Counted from the first letter of the stretch, positions 44,323 through 55,239 are shown. The stretch: 64,000 nucleotides of DNA from OMPR01 sp965183835 (GCA_965183835.1 CBCYME010000019.1:62001-126000), one strand, 5' to 3'. Numbers and translations: made by a program. The notes: generated from the letters alone by a model not told the origin.

Positions 44323-45338
44323 ACGGGATCCTGCGTGATACGGGCCAGAGCGGCGATCTTTTCTTTGGCTTTTCCACTGTCGATGCTTTCGACGGCCATT
44401 GCGACGCCTTCGCGCAGATCAGTCGCCACATCTGCAACGACCAAAGCTGCGGCTGAGTTTAGCAAAACGGCATCGCGATAGGCTGACGGGGTGCCGTCAA
44501 GCAAGGCGCGAAAGGCAACGGCATTTTCGGCGGGCGTACCCCCAACGATTGCCTCAAACGGATGCACAGGCAGGCCAGCGTCTTCTGGGTGGAGCTCTAT
44601 GTCCGTCACAGCGCCATCTTCCAGGGCTGAAACCCAGCTGATGCCTGTGATCGTCAATTCATCGGTGCCATCAGACCCGTGTACAAGCCATGCCCGTTCT
44701 GATCCCAATACACCAAGCGTTTCAGCCATTGGGCGGATCAGGTCGCGTGAAAACGCACCTGTCAGTTGGCGCGTAACTCCAGCTGGGTTGGTAAGGGGCC
44801 CGAGAATGTTAAAGATCGTGCGCGTTCCCAGCTCGGACCGGGTCGGCATGACATGGGCCGTTGCAGGGTGGTGCATCGGGGCCATCATGAACCCTATGCC
44901 GGCCTCGTTCAGCGCGCGTTCCACCACTGTCGGGCCAACCATAACGTTGATGCCCATCTGGGATTGCAAATCCGCCGTTCCAGATTTGGAGCTGAGATTG
45001 CGATTGCCGTGTTTGGCCACGACGACGCCTGCACCTGCCACCACAAAAGCGGTCGCGGTCGAAATGTTTAGGGTGTTCTTGCCATCGCCGCCCGTGCCCA
45101 CGATGTCCATCGCGCCAGCGGGTGCTTTGACCGCATTGCACTTGGATCGCATGACAGCAGCGGCAGCGGCATATTCATCAACCGTTTCGCCGCGCGTGCG
45201 CAGTGCCATCAGCAGCCCGCCAATCTGGCTGGGTGTCGCTTCACCTGCAAACAGAATGCCAAACGCGTCTTCGGCTTCGGCACGGGTCAGGGACCGCTCA
45301 GCTGCCGCACCAATCAGGGGCTTAAGGGCGTCGCTCAT
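44319..45338 (-). CDS. trpD: Anthranilate phosphoribosyltransferase
   Basis: 339 residues; attaches PRPP ribose to anthranilate. Motifs: IVGTGGDGKNTLNISTATAF (PRPP binding), KHGNRNLSSKSGTADL and NILGPLTNPAG. Both ends overlap neighbours by four bases. Confidence 0.97.
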   Translation of the reverse strand: MSDALKPLIGAAAERSLTRAEAEDAFGILFAGEATPSQIGGLLMALRTRGETVDEYAAAAAVMRSKCNAVKAPAGAMDIVGTGGDGKNTLNISTATAFVVAGAGVVVAKHGNRNLSSKSGTADLQSQMGINVMVGPTVVERALNEAGIGFMMAPMHHPATAHVMPTRSELGTRTIFNILGPLTNPAGVTRQLTGAFSRDLIRPMAETLGVLGSERAWLVHGSDGTDELTITGISWVSALEDGAVTDIELHPEDAGLPVHPFEAIVGGTPAENAVAFRALLDGTPSAYRDAVLLNSAAALVVADVATDLREGVAMAVESIDSGKAKEKIAALARITQDPV

Positions 45339-45916
45339 GCGGAAACCTTCATCTCATTCAGGAAATTCTGGAGCAGGGCATGCCCATGTTCCGAGGCAAT
45401 TGATTCGGGGTGAAACTGCACACCATGAATGGGCAACTCTTTGTGTTGCAGTCCCATAATGGTGCCGTCTTCTAGTTCAGCGGTGATTTCCAGACAGTCG
45501 GGCAGGGTGTCCCGGTCAACAACCAACGAATGATAGCGCGTGGCCTCAAAGGGGCTTGGCAAACCTGCAAACAGACCTTTGCCCGTATGGTTCATCGTCC
45601 CCATCTTGCCATGCACGATTTCGTGGCATCGAACCACGTTGCCGCCAAAGGCTTGTCCGATTGTCTGATGTCCAAGGCAAACGCCCATAAGCGGCGTTTT
45701 TGTGTCCGCAGCGGCTTGGGTCAACGCGAGGCAAATTCCCGCCTGATCTGGATCACACGGGCCGGGGCTGAGCAAAATGCCAGTGGGATTTAGAGACATC
45801 GCTTCTTGGACATCCAGCGCGTCATTGCGGCGAATTTCCACATCCGCCCCAAGCTCGGCCAGATAATGGACCAAATTATAGGTAAAAGAGTCGTAGTTGT
45901 CGATCAGCAGCAGCAT
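45335..45916 (-). CDS. trpG: Anthranilate synthase glutamine amidotransferase component
   Basis: 193 residues; supplies ammonia to TrpE. Triad Cys in GVCLGHQTIGQAF, and His and Glu in GVQFHPESIASEHG. LLIDNYDSFTYNLVHYL is the N-terminal hallmark. ATG 45916 is chosen because the protein family starts there. First gene of trpGDC. The divergent deacetylase starts 178 bases away. Confidence 0.97.
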   Translation of the reverse strand: MLLLIDNYDSFTYNLVHYLAELGADVEIRRNDALDVQEAMSLNPTGILLSPGPCDPDQAGICLALTQAAADTKTPLMGVCLGHQTIGQAFGGNVVRCHEIVHGKMGTMNHTGKGLFAGLPSPFEATRYHSLVVDRDTLPDCLEITAELEDGTIMGLQHKELPIHGVQFHPESIASEHGHALLQNFLNEMKVSA

Positions 45917-46094
45917 TTTAACACGTTCATTAGGGGCTGGTGGCGAGGGCCGCAGCCGCAGTATAGTAGTCGGGACATACATGTTCAGGGTTGCGCGGCA
46001 GCGTCAAGGGCCATGGCGATTCCGAACACGCTTCACCAACGTCGCTGAGACGGCGAAAACAAGACGTACGGGCAACTGGACCAAAAGGGGCAAA

Positions 46095-47594
46095 ATGGGG
46101 ATGGGTGGATTTTTTGGAGGAGCTCTGACCGGAGTTCTCGTTGTTGGATCTGTGTCGGCCTATGTGTCGCTGACATCACCTTTGCCGGTACGCCCGGATG
46201 TGTCGAGCGTGGCACCTGCCACGACGGGGGGAAACCCCTCTGAACCAGAGGCAGGTGGAAGTGGCGTAAATCCCGCCGGTCAAGACGCTGATCTTGTAGA
46301 ACTGGCCCCACGTGCACCTGTTGAGACAGAGCAACCGTCCGATAGTCTAAGTTCGTTTAGCTCCGAGATTACGGAACCAGCAGATAAGCCAAAAGTAGGC
46401 GCGGCAACCGCCACTTTGGATAAGCCCGACACTGCAATTGCCGCTGATGTGACTGTTGAATCTGAGGCGCCTGTCAGTTCGTCAACACCGGGTGAAGCCC
46501 CGAGCGTTCCAACTGAGGAAGCAGAGCTTGCTGTCTCGAAAGAACAACCAGTGCAACCCGTGGCGCCAAATGTTTCTGAAACAGGCACCGGCTTAGGATC
46601 GCCCGACGAACCAGAGGCGAATCCGGTCATTGAATCGCAACCTGATGCGGGTTTGAGCACCGAAGAAATTGCGGCACCGACACCTGCCCCTCAAAGCGAT
46701 CAGGCGCCCAGCATTGATACGCAATCTGCGGCCGTGACACCGGCGAACCAAAGTCCCGCCCCGCAAACCTCGGACGCGGCACCTGAGATTGCAGCTTTGC
46801 CGCAGATCGGGACCGAAGAGACCAACACCGTGCGTCCACAGATTGGGACACCTGTGGTGCCTTTGACTGAACGCGACACTGCGTCAGTTACGACGGGCCA
46901 ACCTGAGGCGTCTCTAAATCCCCAAGAACGTCCGATTGAGATCTATTCCGAACCCTTTGAAAATCCAGAAGACAAGCCCTTGATGGCAATTGTCTTGATG
47001 GATGATGCCAAAGGGCTCCGCGCGGAAGCATTGCAAGATTTCCCGTATCCACTGAGCTTTGCGATTGATCCAACCGATCCGCAAGCCAAGGACAAAATGG
47101 CGCGGTACCGCGCCGCTGGGTTTGAGGTTGTGCTTCTTGCTGACTTGCCTGCCGCAGCGACGGCACAAGACGCTGAGGTCTCGCTATCGGTTTGGGTTGA
47201 TGCGTTGCCTGAAACCGTTGCAGTTCTTGAGGGCACGAAAAGTGGCATTCAGGGGAACCGGGAACTGTCTGGTCAGGTGTCCGCTATTCTAGGGGATACG
47301 GGCCGTGGCCTGATCACCCAGGACAATGGATTGAACACAGTACAGAAACTGGCTGTCCGTTCAGGCGTTCCTGCCGCCGTGGTGTTTCGCGATTTTGATG
47401 GCGCAGGGCAAACCCCAACTATCATGCGCCGTTTCTTGGATCAGGCGGCGTTTCGGGCTGGGCAAGAAGGCGCGGTTGTCATGCTGGGCCGCGTCCGTCC
47501 GGATACCGTATCGGCGTTGTTGCTTTGGGGATTGCAGGACCGTGTAAGCCGCGTGGCCCTTGCCCCTGTTTCCGCAGTACTGACGCGCAAATGA
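46095..47594 (+). CDS. Divergent polysaccharide deacetylase family protein (YibQ type)
   Basis: 499 residues from ATG 46095 (AAAGGGG upstream). An N-terminal membrane anchor (GALTGVLVVGSVSAYVSL) is followed by a long Pro/Ala/Glu/Ser-rich periplasmic linker (about residues 35-285). The C-terminal domain begins near MAIVLMDDAKGLRAEALQDF and carries LSFAIDPTDPQ, GFEVVLLADLPA and ALLLWGLQDR, the NodB-like fold of the family. Catalytic residues of true deacetylases are not obvious. Role in envelope maintenance is inferred. Confidence 0.78.
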   Translation: MGMGGFFGGALTGVLVVGSVSAYVSLTSPLPVRPDVSSVAPATTGGNPSEPEAGGSGVNPAGQDADLVELAPRAPVETEQPSDSLSSFSSEITEPADKPKVGAATATLDKPDTAIAADVTVESEAPVSSSTPGEAPSVPTEEAELAVSKEQPVQPVAPNVSETGTGLGSPDEPEANPVIESQPDAGLSTEEIAAPTPAPQSDQAPSIDTQSAAVTPANQSPAPQTSDAAPEIAALPQIGTEETNTVRPQIGTPVVPLTERDTASVTTGQPEASLNPQERPIEIYSEPFENPEDKPLMAIVLMDDAKGLRAEALQDFPYPLSFAIDPTDPQAKDKMARYRAAGFEVVLLADLPAAATAQDAEVSLSVWVDALPETVAVLEGTKSGIQGNRELSGQVSAILGDTGRGLITQDNGLNTVQKLAVRSGVPAAVVFRDFDGAGQTPTIMRRFLDQAAFRAGQEGAVVMLGRVRPDTVSALLLWGLQDRVSRVALAPVSAVLTRK

Positions 47595-47631
47595 CGTCTA
47601 GCTGAACGCGGGAAGTCAGTGGATCTAAACG

Positions 47632-47672
47632 AAAATGTCACGCTAGGCGAGCCGGCCTTGCGTGACATTTTT
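47632..47672. terminator. Bidirectional terminator between the deacetylase and trpE
   Basis: AAAATGTCACGC (47632-47643) with GCGTGACATTTT; T-runs follow on both strands. Convergent genes flank it. Confidence 0.85.
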
Positions 47673-47694
47673 CAATTCAAAGATGGGGTGGTGT

Positions 47695-49205
47695 CTAGCC
47701 GTTTCCGTTGCCAACGAACCGGGCTGCATCTGCCGCCGCCCGGCGTATGGCATTGGATTTATGGACCGTTTCCATATATTCAGCCTCGGAGTTGCTATCA
47801 TAAACAACGCCACCACCAGCTTGGATATAGAGCTTTTGATCTTGCACAACGGCTGTGCGCAGCGCGATACACATATCCATATCACCACCGGCTGAAAAAT
47901 AGCCGACACCGCCACCATAGACACCGCGTTTCTCGGGCTCTAGCTCATCGATGATTTCCATTGCGCGTACCTTGGGCGCGCCTGAAACGGTGCCTGCGGG
48001 CATGCCTGCAAAAAATGCATCCAGCGCATCTTTGCCGTCTGCCAACTCGCCAACCACATTTGAAACGATATGCATCACGTGGCTATAGCGTTCGATGATG
48101 AACTGTTCTGTCGGTTTCACGGTGCCGATCTTGGCCACACGTCCTGTGTCATTTCGCCCAAGGTCCAGCAGCATGAGATGCTCGGCCAGTTCTTTGTTAT
48201 CCGCAAGCAGATCCGCTTCGAGTGCACGATCCTCTTCTGGCGTTGCCCCACGCGGACGCGTGCCAGCAATCGGGCGAATGGTGACTTCTTTCCCAAACAC
48301 ACGCACTAGGATTTCTGGCTGGCCCCGATGACCTGAAAGCCACCGAAGTTGAAATAGAACATGAACGGCGACGGGTTGGTCCGTCGCAAAGAGCGGTACA
48401 GAGAGAACGGTGGCAGGGGAAATTCCTGCGTCCATCTTTGCGCTGGCACCACCTGAAAGATGTCACCCGCGCGGATGTAGTCTTTGGCCTTTTCAACCGC
48501 TTCCATGTACCCGGATTTGGTGAAATTAGAAACCGGCGCACTGGTTTCGTGCGCCTCACCTAAATTTCGGGTTTCTGCAGGCATGGCGCGTTCCAAGTCG
48601 CGCACAGCATCCATAACACGTTCGGCGGCTTGGGCATAAGCGGCCTTGGCGCTTTGACCCTCGCTTGCCCAAGCGGGCGAAACCACCGTGACCTCACCTT
48701 TGACGCCATCCAATACCGCAACCACCGACGGGCGCATCATGACAGCATCTGGCAAGCCAAGCGGATCGGGGTTCACATCCGGCAAATGTTCGACCAAGCG
48801 GACCATATCATAGCCCAAATAGCCAAACAGGCCAGCAGCGGCTTGGGGCATTTCGTCCGGCAGATCGATCCGGCATTCGGCGATCAGGGCGCGCAGGTTG
48901 TCCATCGGATGGCCGTCTTGCGTGACAAAGTCGTCGGCATCAAAACGAGCAGACCGGTTCAGCGCGGACTGCTCTCCGTGACAGCGCCAAATCAGATCGG
49001 GTTTCATGCCGATGATGGAATAGCGCCCGCGGACTTCTCCGCCGGTGACTGATTCCAGCATAAAGGCGTCTTTTTGCGCACCAGTCAGTTTCAGCATCAG
49101 CGACACAGGTGTGTCTAGATCCGCAGCAAGGCGGGTATAAACAACCTGATTTTCGCCCGCTTCATAGGCGCGGGCGAAGCTGTCAAACTCAGGGGTCAGG
49201 GCCAT
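47695..49205 (-). CDS. trpE: Anthranilate synthase component I, frame broken by one base
   Basis: Makes anthranilate from chorismate with TrpG. From ATG 49205 the frame runs through MLKLTGAQKDAFML, GLFGYLGYDMVRLVEHLP and FNFGGFQVIGAS, then shifts at about 48317-48318. The other frame continues with PEILVRVFGKEVTIRPIAGT, the HLMLLDLGRNDTGRV block and GAPKVRAMEIIDELEP to 47695. A missing C in a CCC run (GCC-AGC-CCA read as GCC-AG-CCA) restores GASPEILV, the family motif. Everything else is intact, giving about 503 residues. Probably a sequence error. Confidence 0.9.
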
Positions 49206-49218
49206 GGATCTGCCTTCG

Positions 49219-51064
49219 TTACTGAAAGTTTGCCTGTACGGCATTCAATGCAGCCTGATCCAGCATCGGCTGGCTGCGGGTCTGTGCATCACGGACATAG
49301 GCATCAAACAGATTCTGCGCCAGAGCTTGGTTCATCTGCTGCTGAAATGCGGTCTGCATCTGGATCAACTCATCGGTCTCTGCGGGTGGCAGTGTCTCTT
49401 CCAGTCGCACGATCAGCACATTGCCTGCTCCGGGGATCGCAACAATCTGATCAAGCTCCATATCAAAAACCTGGTTCATGAAATCTGCGGGCGTGTTCTC
49501 AAGGAACGCGGTGCGTGTCAGGGCATTTTCAACCCGGAACGGCAGACCAGAGTTGGTAAAATCGCCATCTGTTTTCAAATCTGCAATGATCCCATCAGCC
49601 TTTGACTGAAGCGCCTGTTGTGTCTGGCCAATGACCCAAGCGTTTTGCACGGCACTGCGGGCTTCATCCAAAGGTTCAGGGCGCGGGGCCAACACTTCGT
49701 CAAGGCGCAGCGCAAAAATGGACCCGTCCTTGAAGAAGCCAATTTCTGGGAAATCGTCGGCTGTGACGGCCATCGCGGCAGTGCGGAAGGTTTCATAGGC
49801 AGCGATGTCGTCTGTTGTTTCAGTCGTCCAGTTGATTGTGTCAACCTTCATGCCGCTGTCAGCTTCAAGCTCTTCCAAGGTTGCGCCACCGGCCAGCAGG
49901 TCGTTGACGTCTTCGGACTGTGCTTCGATCAGGCGGCGGGCGCGTTCAAAGGCCAACTCGTCGCGCAGCTCTGCTTGAACTTGCTCAAACGGTGTGATGC
50001 GTTCAGCCAATGTGCCGTTTACCCGGAACAGTGCGGGCCCAAGATCAGACGGCAAGGGACCAACAACATCGCCAACCTGCGCGGCAAATACGGCTTCAGC
50101 TGCCTCGCCAAGCTGTTCAACCGTCAGATCGCCAAGATCAACGTCGGACAAGGCAAGGCCCCGGTCTTGGACCAACTGTTCAAACGTTGTTCCGCCGACT
50201 TCCAGCTGAGCTTTGGCATCGGTCGCCTTGGCTGTGTCACCAAACACCAAACGCTCAACCAAACGGCGCTCGGGTTGGTTGAAATCCGCTGCGCGATCTT
50301 CGAACAGTTTCTTGATGGCGCTCTCGTCTACGGTGACTTGATCCAAAACCATGTCAGGGGACAAGACGGCATAGGTCAAACGCTTGGTTTCGGGCAGAAA
50401 GAACTGCTCGGTGTTTTCATCATAAAAGGCTTGGATTTGTGCATCGGTTGGTGTGGCCACAGGCGCATCCAGCAATTCCGGGGAAAGAGTCGCAACTGTG
50501 AAACTGCGACGTGCCGCAACATAGTTGGCAATCGTGTCGGTCATGACTGCAGGCATTTTCACGCCCCCAATGATGGCGCCCTGAACCAGAGTTCTGGCTG
50601 ATTCCCCGACGCAGATCGTCCTCGAACTGGGGTTCGCTCAAGCCGGCTTGCTCCAGAGCAAAACGGTAACCTTCGCGGTCAAAACTGCCGTCGACACCCT
50701 GAAACGCAGGGATGGTAATGATTTCTTTTTGCAGGTTCTCGTCACCGATCGAGACGCCCAAAGAGGCAACTTCGTTATCGATAGAGGCGAGCGAAATCAG
50801 GCGCGACAAGGCCAGTTGGTCGATACCTAGGGCACGGACCTGCTGCATGGGCAGGGTTTGACCCGTTTGCGCCTCAACTGCGCGAATTTCGCGCTGCAGC
50901 TCGCGGGCGTAGGCGTCAACGCTAACTGTTTGATCGCCTACAATAGCCACTGTGCGGGCCGTGCCAGACAGGTTCACTGCACCAAATCCAGCAAGGCCTA
51001 GCATAAGCAGGCCCATCAGGATCCATACGAATGTTCTCGATAGACTTTTAACGCCTGCAGCCAT
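49219..51064 (-). CDS. PpiD/SurA-like peptidylprolyl isomerase, frame broken by one base
   Basis: About 615 residues when the frame is repaired. An N-terminal membrane anchor (TFVWILMGLLMLGLAGFGAV) and a SurA_N-type domain (VDAYARELQREIRAVEAQTG, IPAFQGVDGSFDREGYRFAL) precede a parvulin-like rotamase domain (TKRLTYAVLSPDMVL onward) and a C-terminal helical tail. This is a periplasmic folding factor anchored in the inner membrane. The frame changes within GGGG at 50614-50617; removing one base gives LRRESARTLVQGAI, as in relatives. Upstream of trpE, as in related genomes. Confidence 0.85.
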
Positions 51065-51141
51065 GGTTCGCCCCTTTGTTCGGCAATTCGTGCCTTATTG
51101 ATCGCTGCCTTGTCTACGATGGGCAGTGCCGGTGGGCAAGG

Positions 51142-52318
51142 TCAGAAGCTGAGGCTTTGCAATCTGTCAAACAGCTGACGCAGCCCTGTGCGATCCAGAT
51201 TGGCAAATGCGATGCGAACCTGCCGTTGGCCAGCCGGATCCGAGGCGGGCATAAACATGGTCCCGGGCAACACCAAAACGCCAGCATCAGATACCAAACG
51301 CTGTGCCAGCTTATCGGACGGCATGTCGTAAGGGTGTTCGAGATAGGCGAAATATGCTCCCAATCCGCGCAGTTTCCATCCTTTGGCCTCGATTGCGGGC
51401 ATGAAGTCCGAAATAGCGGCGCGACGGTCCAGAATCTCTTGCCGTTCACCTGCCAGCCAGGTTTCGAGGTTCTGCATCCCCCAAAGGGCCGCGTGCTGAC
51501 CGATCTGGCCCGGGCAAATTGCGACTGTATCAAGAAATTTTTCAATTTCTGCGAGTAGTGCGCTGCTGGTAGCCAAAGCACCCCACACGATGGCCGGTCA
51601 AACGGTAGGCTTTGGAAAAGGAATATAGATGCACCAATGTTTCGTCCCAATCTGGGATCGAAAACAGGGGGTGGGGCGCACCATCGCGGCTGTCAAAATC
51701 TCGGTATGTCTCATCGACCAACAGGCGGATGCTATGTTTGCGCGCCAAGTCAAAAAACGCCTGTACCAATTCGGCGGGGTATTCGACACCGCCGGGATTG
51801 TTGGGCGTGACAAGGGAAATGGCGCGGGTGCGCGGTGTGATCAGCGCCTCAGCTTTGGCCGGATCCGGCAAGAGATCCTCGCCGGTTTGCAACGCAACAG
51901 ACGTGACGCCAGCCATATCCAACCACATTTTATGGTTGAAATACCAAGGCGTTGGCAGGATGACCTCATCCCCTTCGGTCGTCAGCGCGGATATCGTGGC
52001 CGAGAACGCCTGATTGCACCCCGAGGTGATCGCGACCTGTGCGGGCGTAACCTGAACGTCATAGTGATTTGAAATCTGGCGGGCCAGTTCGCAGCGCAGA
52101 TCATCATTGCCCAGAACCGGTCCATAAAGATGCGCGCGGTCCTCGTTCAAAGCAAAATCAGCCATCGCCTGACGCAGTTCAGCTGTGGGAGGGTCCACAG
52201 GGGCGGCTTGGCTCACATTGATCAAAGGGCGATCAGCCGGAAAACTCACACCATCAAGCCAGCGCCGGGCCTCCATCACCGGAGGGGCGAACGTGGCGGC
52301 GGTGCGGCTCTGTGACAT
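51142..52318 (-). CDS. PLP-dependent aminotransferase class I/II, frame broken by one base
   Basis: About 390 residues when repaired. TSGCNQAFSATISALTTEGDEV, the LVTPNNPGGVEYP block and LVDETYRDFDSR precede the PLP Lys in LYSFSKAYRLTGHRVG. The frame changes right after the Lys, in GGGG at 51581-51584. Removing one base joins HRVG to ALATSSALLAEIEKFLDTVA, and the C-terminal domain follows. Substrate unknown. This is the third one-base homopolymer change within 3.3 kb. Confidence 0.85.
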
Positions 52319-52387
52319 AGGCTGATCCTGTAAGTTAACAAACGCCAGAGGCGCTGTATGAGATGTTCATTCGTACAAGGGGTAACG

Positions 52388-52417
52388 AAAAACGCGCCCA
52401 GTATCGGGCGCGTTTTT
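52388..52417 (-). terminator. Terminator of gpt
   Basis: Twelve-base perfect stem AAAAACGCGCCC (52388-52399) and GGGCGCGTTTTT (52406-52417), loop AGTATC. On the minus strand the T-run directly follows the GC stem. Confidence 0.88.
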
Positions 52418-52421
52418 ATGA

Positions 52422-52925
52422 TCAGTCTGTGCCGCGATAGGGTTCGACGTATTGCAGCGCCATATCCCACGGGAAGAAGATCCATGTGTCTTGGCTGACC
52501 TCGGTGATGAATGTATCAACCATCGGGCGGCCCTTGGGTTTGGCGTAGACAGTCGCAAAATGCGCCTTGGGGAATAGCTCTCGAACCAGTTCGAGCGTCT
52601 TTCCGCTATCGACCAGATCGTCGATGACCAAAATACCGCTGCCATCGCCCATCAGCTCTGCGTCAGGGGATTTCAGGACTTGGGCATTGCCTTGGTCCTG
52701 ATGGTGGTAGGATTTGACCGAAATGGTATCAACTGTACGAATGTCTAACTCGCGCGCGATGATCATGGCTGGGGCCAAACCGCCCCGCGTGATTGCAACA
52801 ATCGCGCGCCATCCGCCTTCGGCTGGGCCTTGCCCGTCCAATCGCCACGCCAGGGCGCGGCTGTCACGGTGGATCTGATCCCAACTAATGTGGAACCCTT
52901 TTTCATGTGGCAGACGGTCAGTCAT
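52422..52925 (-). CDS. gpt: Xanthine-guanine phosphoribosyltransferase
   Basis: 167 residues; salvages xanthine and guanine with PRPP. The PRPP motif ILVIDDLVDSGKTLELV is clear, with RAIVAITRGGLAPAMIIAREL and WIFFPWD near the C-terminus. ATG 52925 (MTDRLPHEKGFHISWDQIH) is the family start rather than the upstream in-frame ATG. Confidence 0.94.
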   Translation of the reverse strand: MTDRLPHEKGFHISWDQIHRDSRALAWRLDGQGPAEGGWRAIVAITRGGLAPAMIIARELDIRTVDTISVKSYHHQDQGNAQVLKSPDAELMGDGSGILVIDDLVDSGKTLELVRELFPKAHFATVYAKPKGRPMVDTFITEVSQDTWIFFPWDMALQYVEPYRGTD

Positions 52926-52955
52926 GTATAAGCTCCCCACGAGGTCTTTTGGGCG

Positions 52956-53570
52956 TCAGCTGGCGGCGATCTTGATGCTTAGAATCGCAAGAATGCCACC
53001 AAAGGCGCGGTCAATCAGGTGTTTGACGGTCATATAGAACCGACGTGTTTTCTCAAGGGAGAAAAGGCGTGCAACCAAGGCGTTCCAAATCGTTTCGCCT
53101 AGAAAAATGCACATCAACAGGGCACCGAGAGTCCAGTTTGCCGTATCTGCCGGGATCATCCCCACAAAAACCGCACCAAAGAAAACGGCAGGTTTTGGGT
53201 TGGAAAACTGAGTGACCAGTCCCAGACGAAACGCCGCGACAGCGGACCGAGGCGTTGTATTCGGATCCGGTTCTGTGATGGGCTCATCGGCATGACGCCA
53301 CATGTTAATCGCAATCCAGATCAGAAACAGCGCGCCGCCCACCTTAAAGACCGTCAACAACACTGGTGCATATTCAAACAGCAGCGATAGCCCGAACAGT
53401 GCGGCCGAGGCCCAGACCACCGCGCCCAAACCGATCCCAGCCGCAAGCGCCAGTCCAGTCCGGAACCCTTCGGTCAAACCCACGCGTGCAGCCATCAGCA
53501 CAGCCGGGCCGGGACTGATGGCCGCCAACAGGCAGACCATCCATGTCGCGATAAAGGTCGCCAGCGTCAT
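52956..53570 (-). CDS. LysE family amino-acid exporter (RhtB type)
   Basis: 204 residues with about six transmembrane helices. The N-terminal SPGPAVLMAARVGLTEGFRTGLALAAG block is the LysE/RhtB hallmark, and GLVTQFSNPKPAVFFGAVFVGM is the second. It exports an amino acid or derivative. It lies 6 bases downstream of fabI on the same strand. Confidence 0.9.
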   Translation of the reverse strand: MTLATFIATWMVCLLAAISPGPAVLMAARVGLTEGFRTGLALAAGIGLGAVVWASAALFGLSLLFEYAPVLLTVFKVGGALFLIWIAINMWRHADEPITEPDPNTTPRSAVAAFRLGLVTQFSNPKPAVFFGAVFVGMIPADTANWTLGALLMCIFLGETIWNALVARLFSLEKTRRFYMTVKHLIDRAFGGILAILSIKIAAS

Positions 53571-53576
53571 CTGCGC

Positions 53577-54380
53577 TTACTTGGTGATGTCTGGCGCGTC
53601 GACGGCTTTCATGCCGACCACGTGATAGCCTGCATCCACATGCAAGTTCTCGCCCGTCACACCTGAGCTGAGATCAGACAGAAGATAGAGCGCAGAATTG
53701 CCCACGTCCTGAATGGTCACGTTCCGGCGCAAGGGTGAATTATACTCGTTCCACTTCATGATATAGCGGAAATCCCCAATGCCACTGGCAGCCAGAGTTT
53801 TGATCGGCCCAGCAGAGATAGCATTCACACGAATGCCATCCTTGCCCAGATCCTCGGCCAGATATTTAACCGATGCTTCCAGTGCTGCCTTGGCAACGCC
53901 CATGACATTATAGTGGGGCATAACTTGCTCAGCACCGTAATAGGTGAGCGTCAGCATAGAGCCACCTTCGGTCATCATCTTTTCTGCGCGCGCAGCGACT
54001 GCAGTAAAAGAGTAAACCGAGATATCCATGGTCAGCTGGAAATTAGACCGGCTGGTGTCGACATAGCGACCGCGCAGTTCGTTTTTGTCCGAGAAACCGA
54101 TCGCGTGAACAATAAAGTCCAGCTTGCCCCATTTCTCTTCTAATGCCGCAAACAATGCATCAATGGATGCTTCGTCGCCAACATCGCAAGGCAGCACGAT
54201 TTCGCTGCCCAATTGGGCGGCTAATGGGTCGACCCGTTTCTTGAGGGCATCGCCCTGGTAGGAAAAAGCCAACTCTGCACCGGCGTCAGCCAGCGCTTTT
54301 GCGATGCCCCACGCGATGGATTTATCGTTCGCCAGCCCCATGATGAGGCCACGTTTGCCTGCCATCAACTGATTTGACAT
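53577..54380 (-). CDS. fabI: Enoyl-[acyl-carrier-protein] reductase (NADH)
   Basis: 267 residues; last reduction step of fatty acid elongation. SDR fold with GLIMGLANDKSIAWGIAKAL at the N-terminus and the catalytic Tyr157-x6-Lys164 in YNVMGVAK. ISVYSFTAVAARAEKMM and the SAGPIKTLAASGI block are typical of FabI. ATG 54380 is the family start. Confidence 0.96.
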   Translation of the reverse strand: MSNQLMAGKRGLIMGLANDKSIAWGIAKALADAGAELAFSYQGDALKKRVDPLAAQLGSEIVLPCDVGDEASIDALFAALEEKWGKLDFIVHAIGFSDKNELRGRYVDTSRSNFQLTMDISVYSFTAVAARAEKMMTEGGSMLTLTYYGAEQVMPHYNVMGVAKAALEASVKYLAEDLGKDGIRVNAISAGPIKTLAASGIGDFRYIMKWNEYNSPLRRNVTIQDVGNSALYLLSDLSSGVTGENLHVDAGYHVVGMKAVDAPDITK

Positions 54381-54508
54381 GTTCGGTTCTCCGCCTGTCT
54401 TCGCGTTATGAACCTGTGGTCTAAGCCATTGGCCTCTCTGCTTCAAGGGTGAGTGGGCTTGCCGGGGTGAACAGGACGTCCTAGGGTCGCAGCATTACGT
54501 TCAAGGGG

Positions 54509-55120
54509 ATGGACATGGCAGACCGTGGCGGCATCTTCGCTGGCGACGACCCGTTTGAAATTGCGGGGCGTTGGTTGGCAGAAGCTGAAAAGACAGAACT
54601 CAATGACCCGAACGCCATTGCGCTTTCGACTGTAGACCAAGATGGAATGCCGAATGCGCGCATGGTTCTGTTGAAAGAAATCGAACCAGATGCCTTTGTG
54701 TTCTACACAAATTACGAAAGCGCTAAGGGTGTTGAGCTGGAAACAGCGCGCAAAGCCGCCTTTGTAATGCATTGGAAATCTCTGCGCCGTCAGATTCGCG
54801 TCCGTGGAACGGTCTCACGCGAAGAGGGGCCACAGGCTGACGACTATTACCAGTCGCGATCTCTGAAAAGTAAACTGGGGGCATGGGCCTCAAAGCAATC
54901 GCAACCTCTGAGCAGTCGGGCTGCTTTGGTGGCCGAAGTCGCCAAGGTTACCGCAGTACAGGGGGCCAACCCGAAGCGGCCCGCGTTTTGGGGGGGCTTT
55001 CGTTTGATCCCCAGCGAGATCGAGTTCTGGGCCGACGGTGCATTTCGGCTGCATGATCGGTTCGTTTGGAAGCGTCAAAGTGAGATCTCAACTTGGGACA
55101 TAAAGCGCCTAAATCCGTGA
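54509..55120 (+). CDS. pdxH: Pyridoxamine 5'-phosphate oxidase
   Basis: 203 residues; FMN enzyme making pyridoxal phosphate. Motifs: NAIALSTVDQDGMPNARMVLLK, FVFYTNYESAKGVEL, HWKSLRRQIRVRG and PAFWGGFRLIPSEIEFW with the C-terminal RLNP. ATG 54509 lies close to a GGGG stretch. Divergent from fabI. Confidence 0.95.
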   Translation: MDMADRGGIFAGDDPFEIAGRWLAEAEKTELNDPNAIALSTVDQDGMPNARMVLLKEIEPDAFVFYTNYESAKGVELETARKAAFVMHWKSLRRQIRVRGTVSREEGPQADDYYQSRSLKSKLGAWASKQSQPLSSRAALVAEVAKVTAVQGANPKRPAFWGGFRLIPSEIEFWADGAFRLHDRFVWKRQSEISTWDIKRLNP

Positions 55121-55239
55121 TGTTCACGTAGCGTGAAATGCATCGCATTGAAATTAAACGGATTTTTTCCCTTGATATTGGGCGTGAAAATCCGGCACAT
55201 CTGGGGTCTAAATAATACAAGTACCGCACGGGAAAACAC

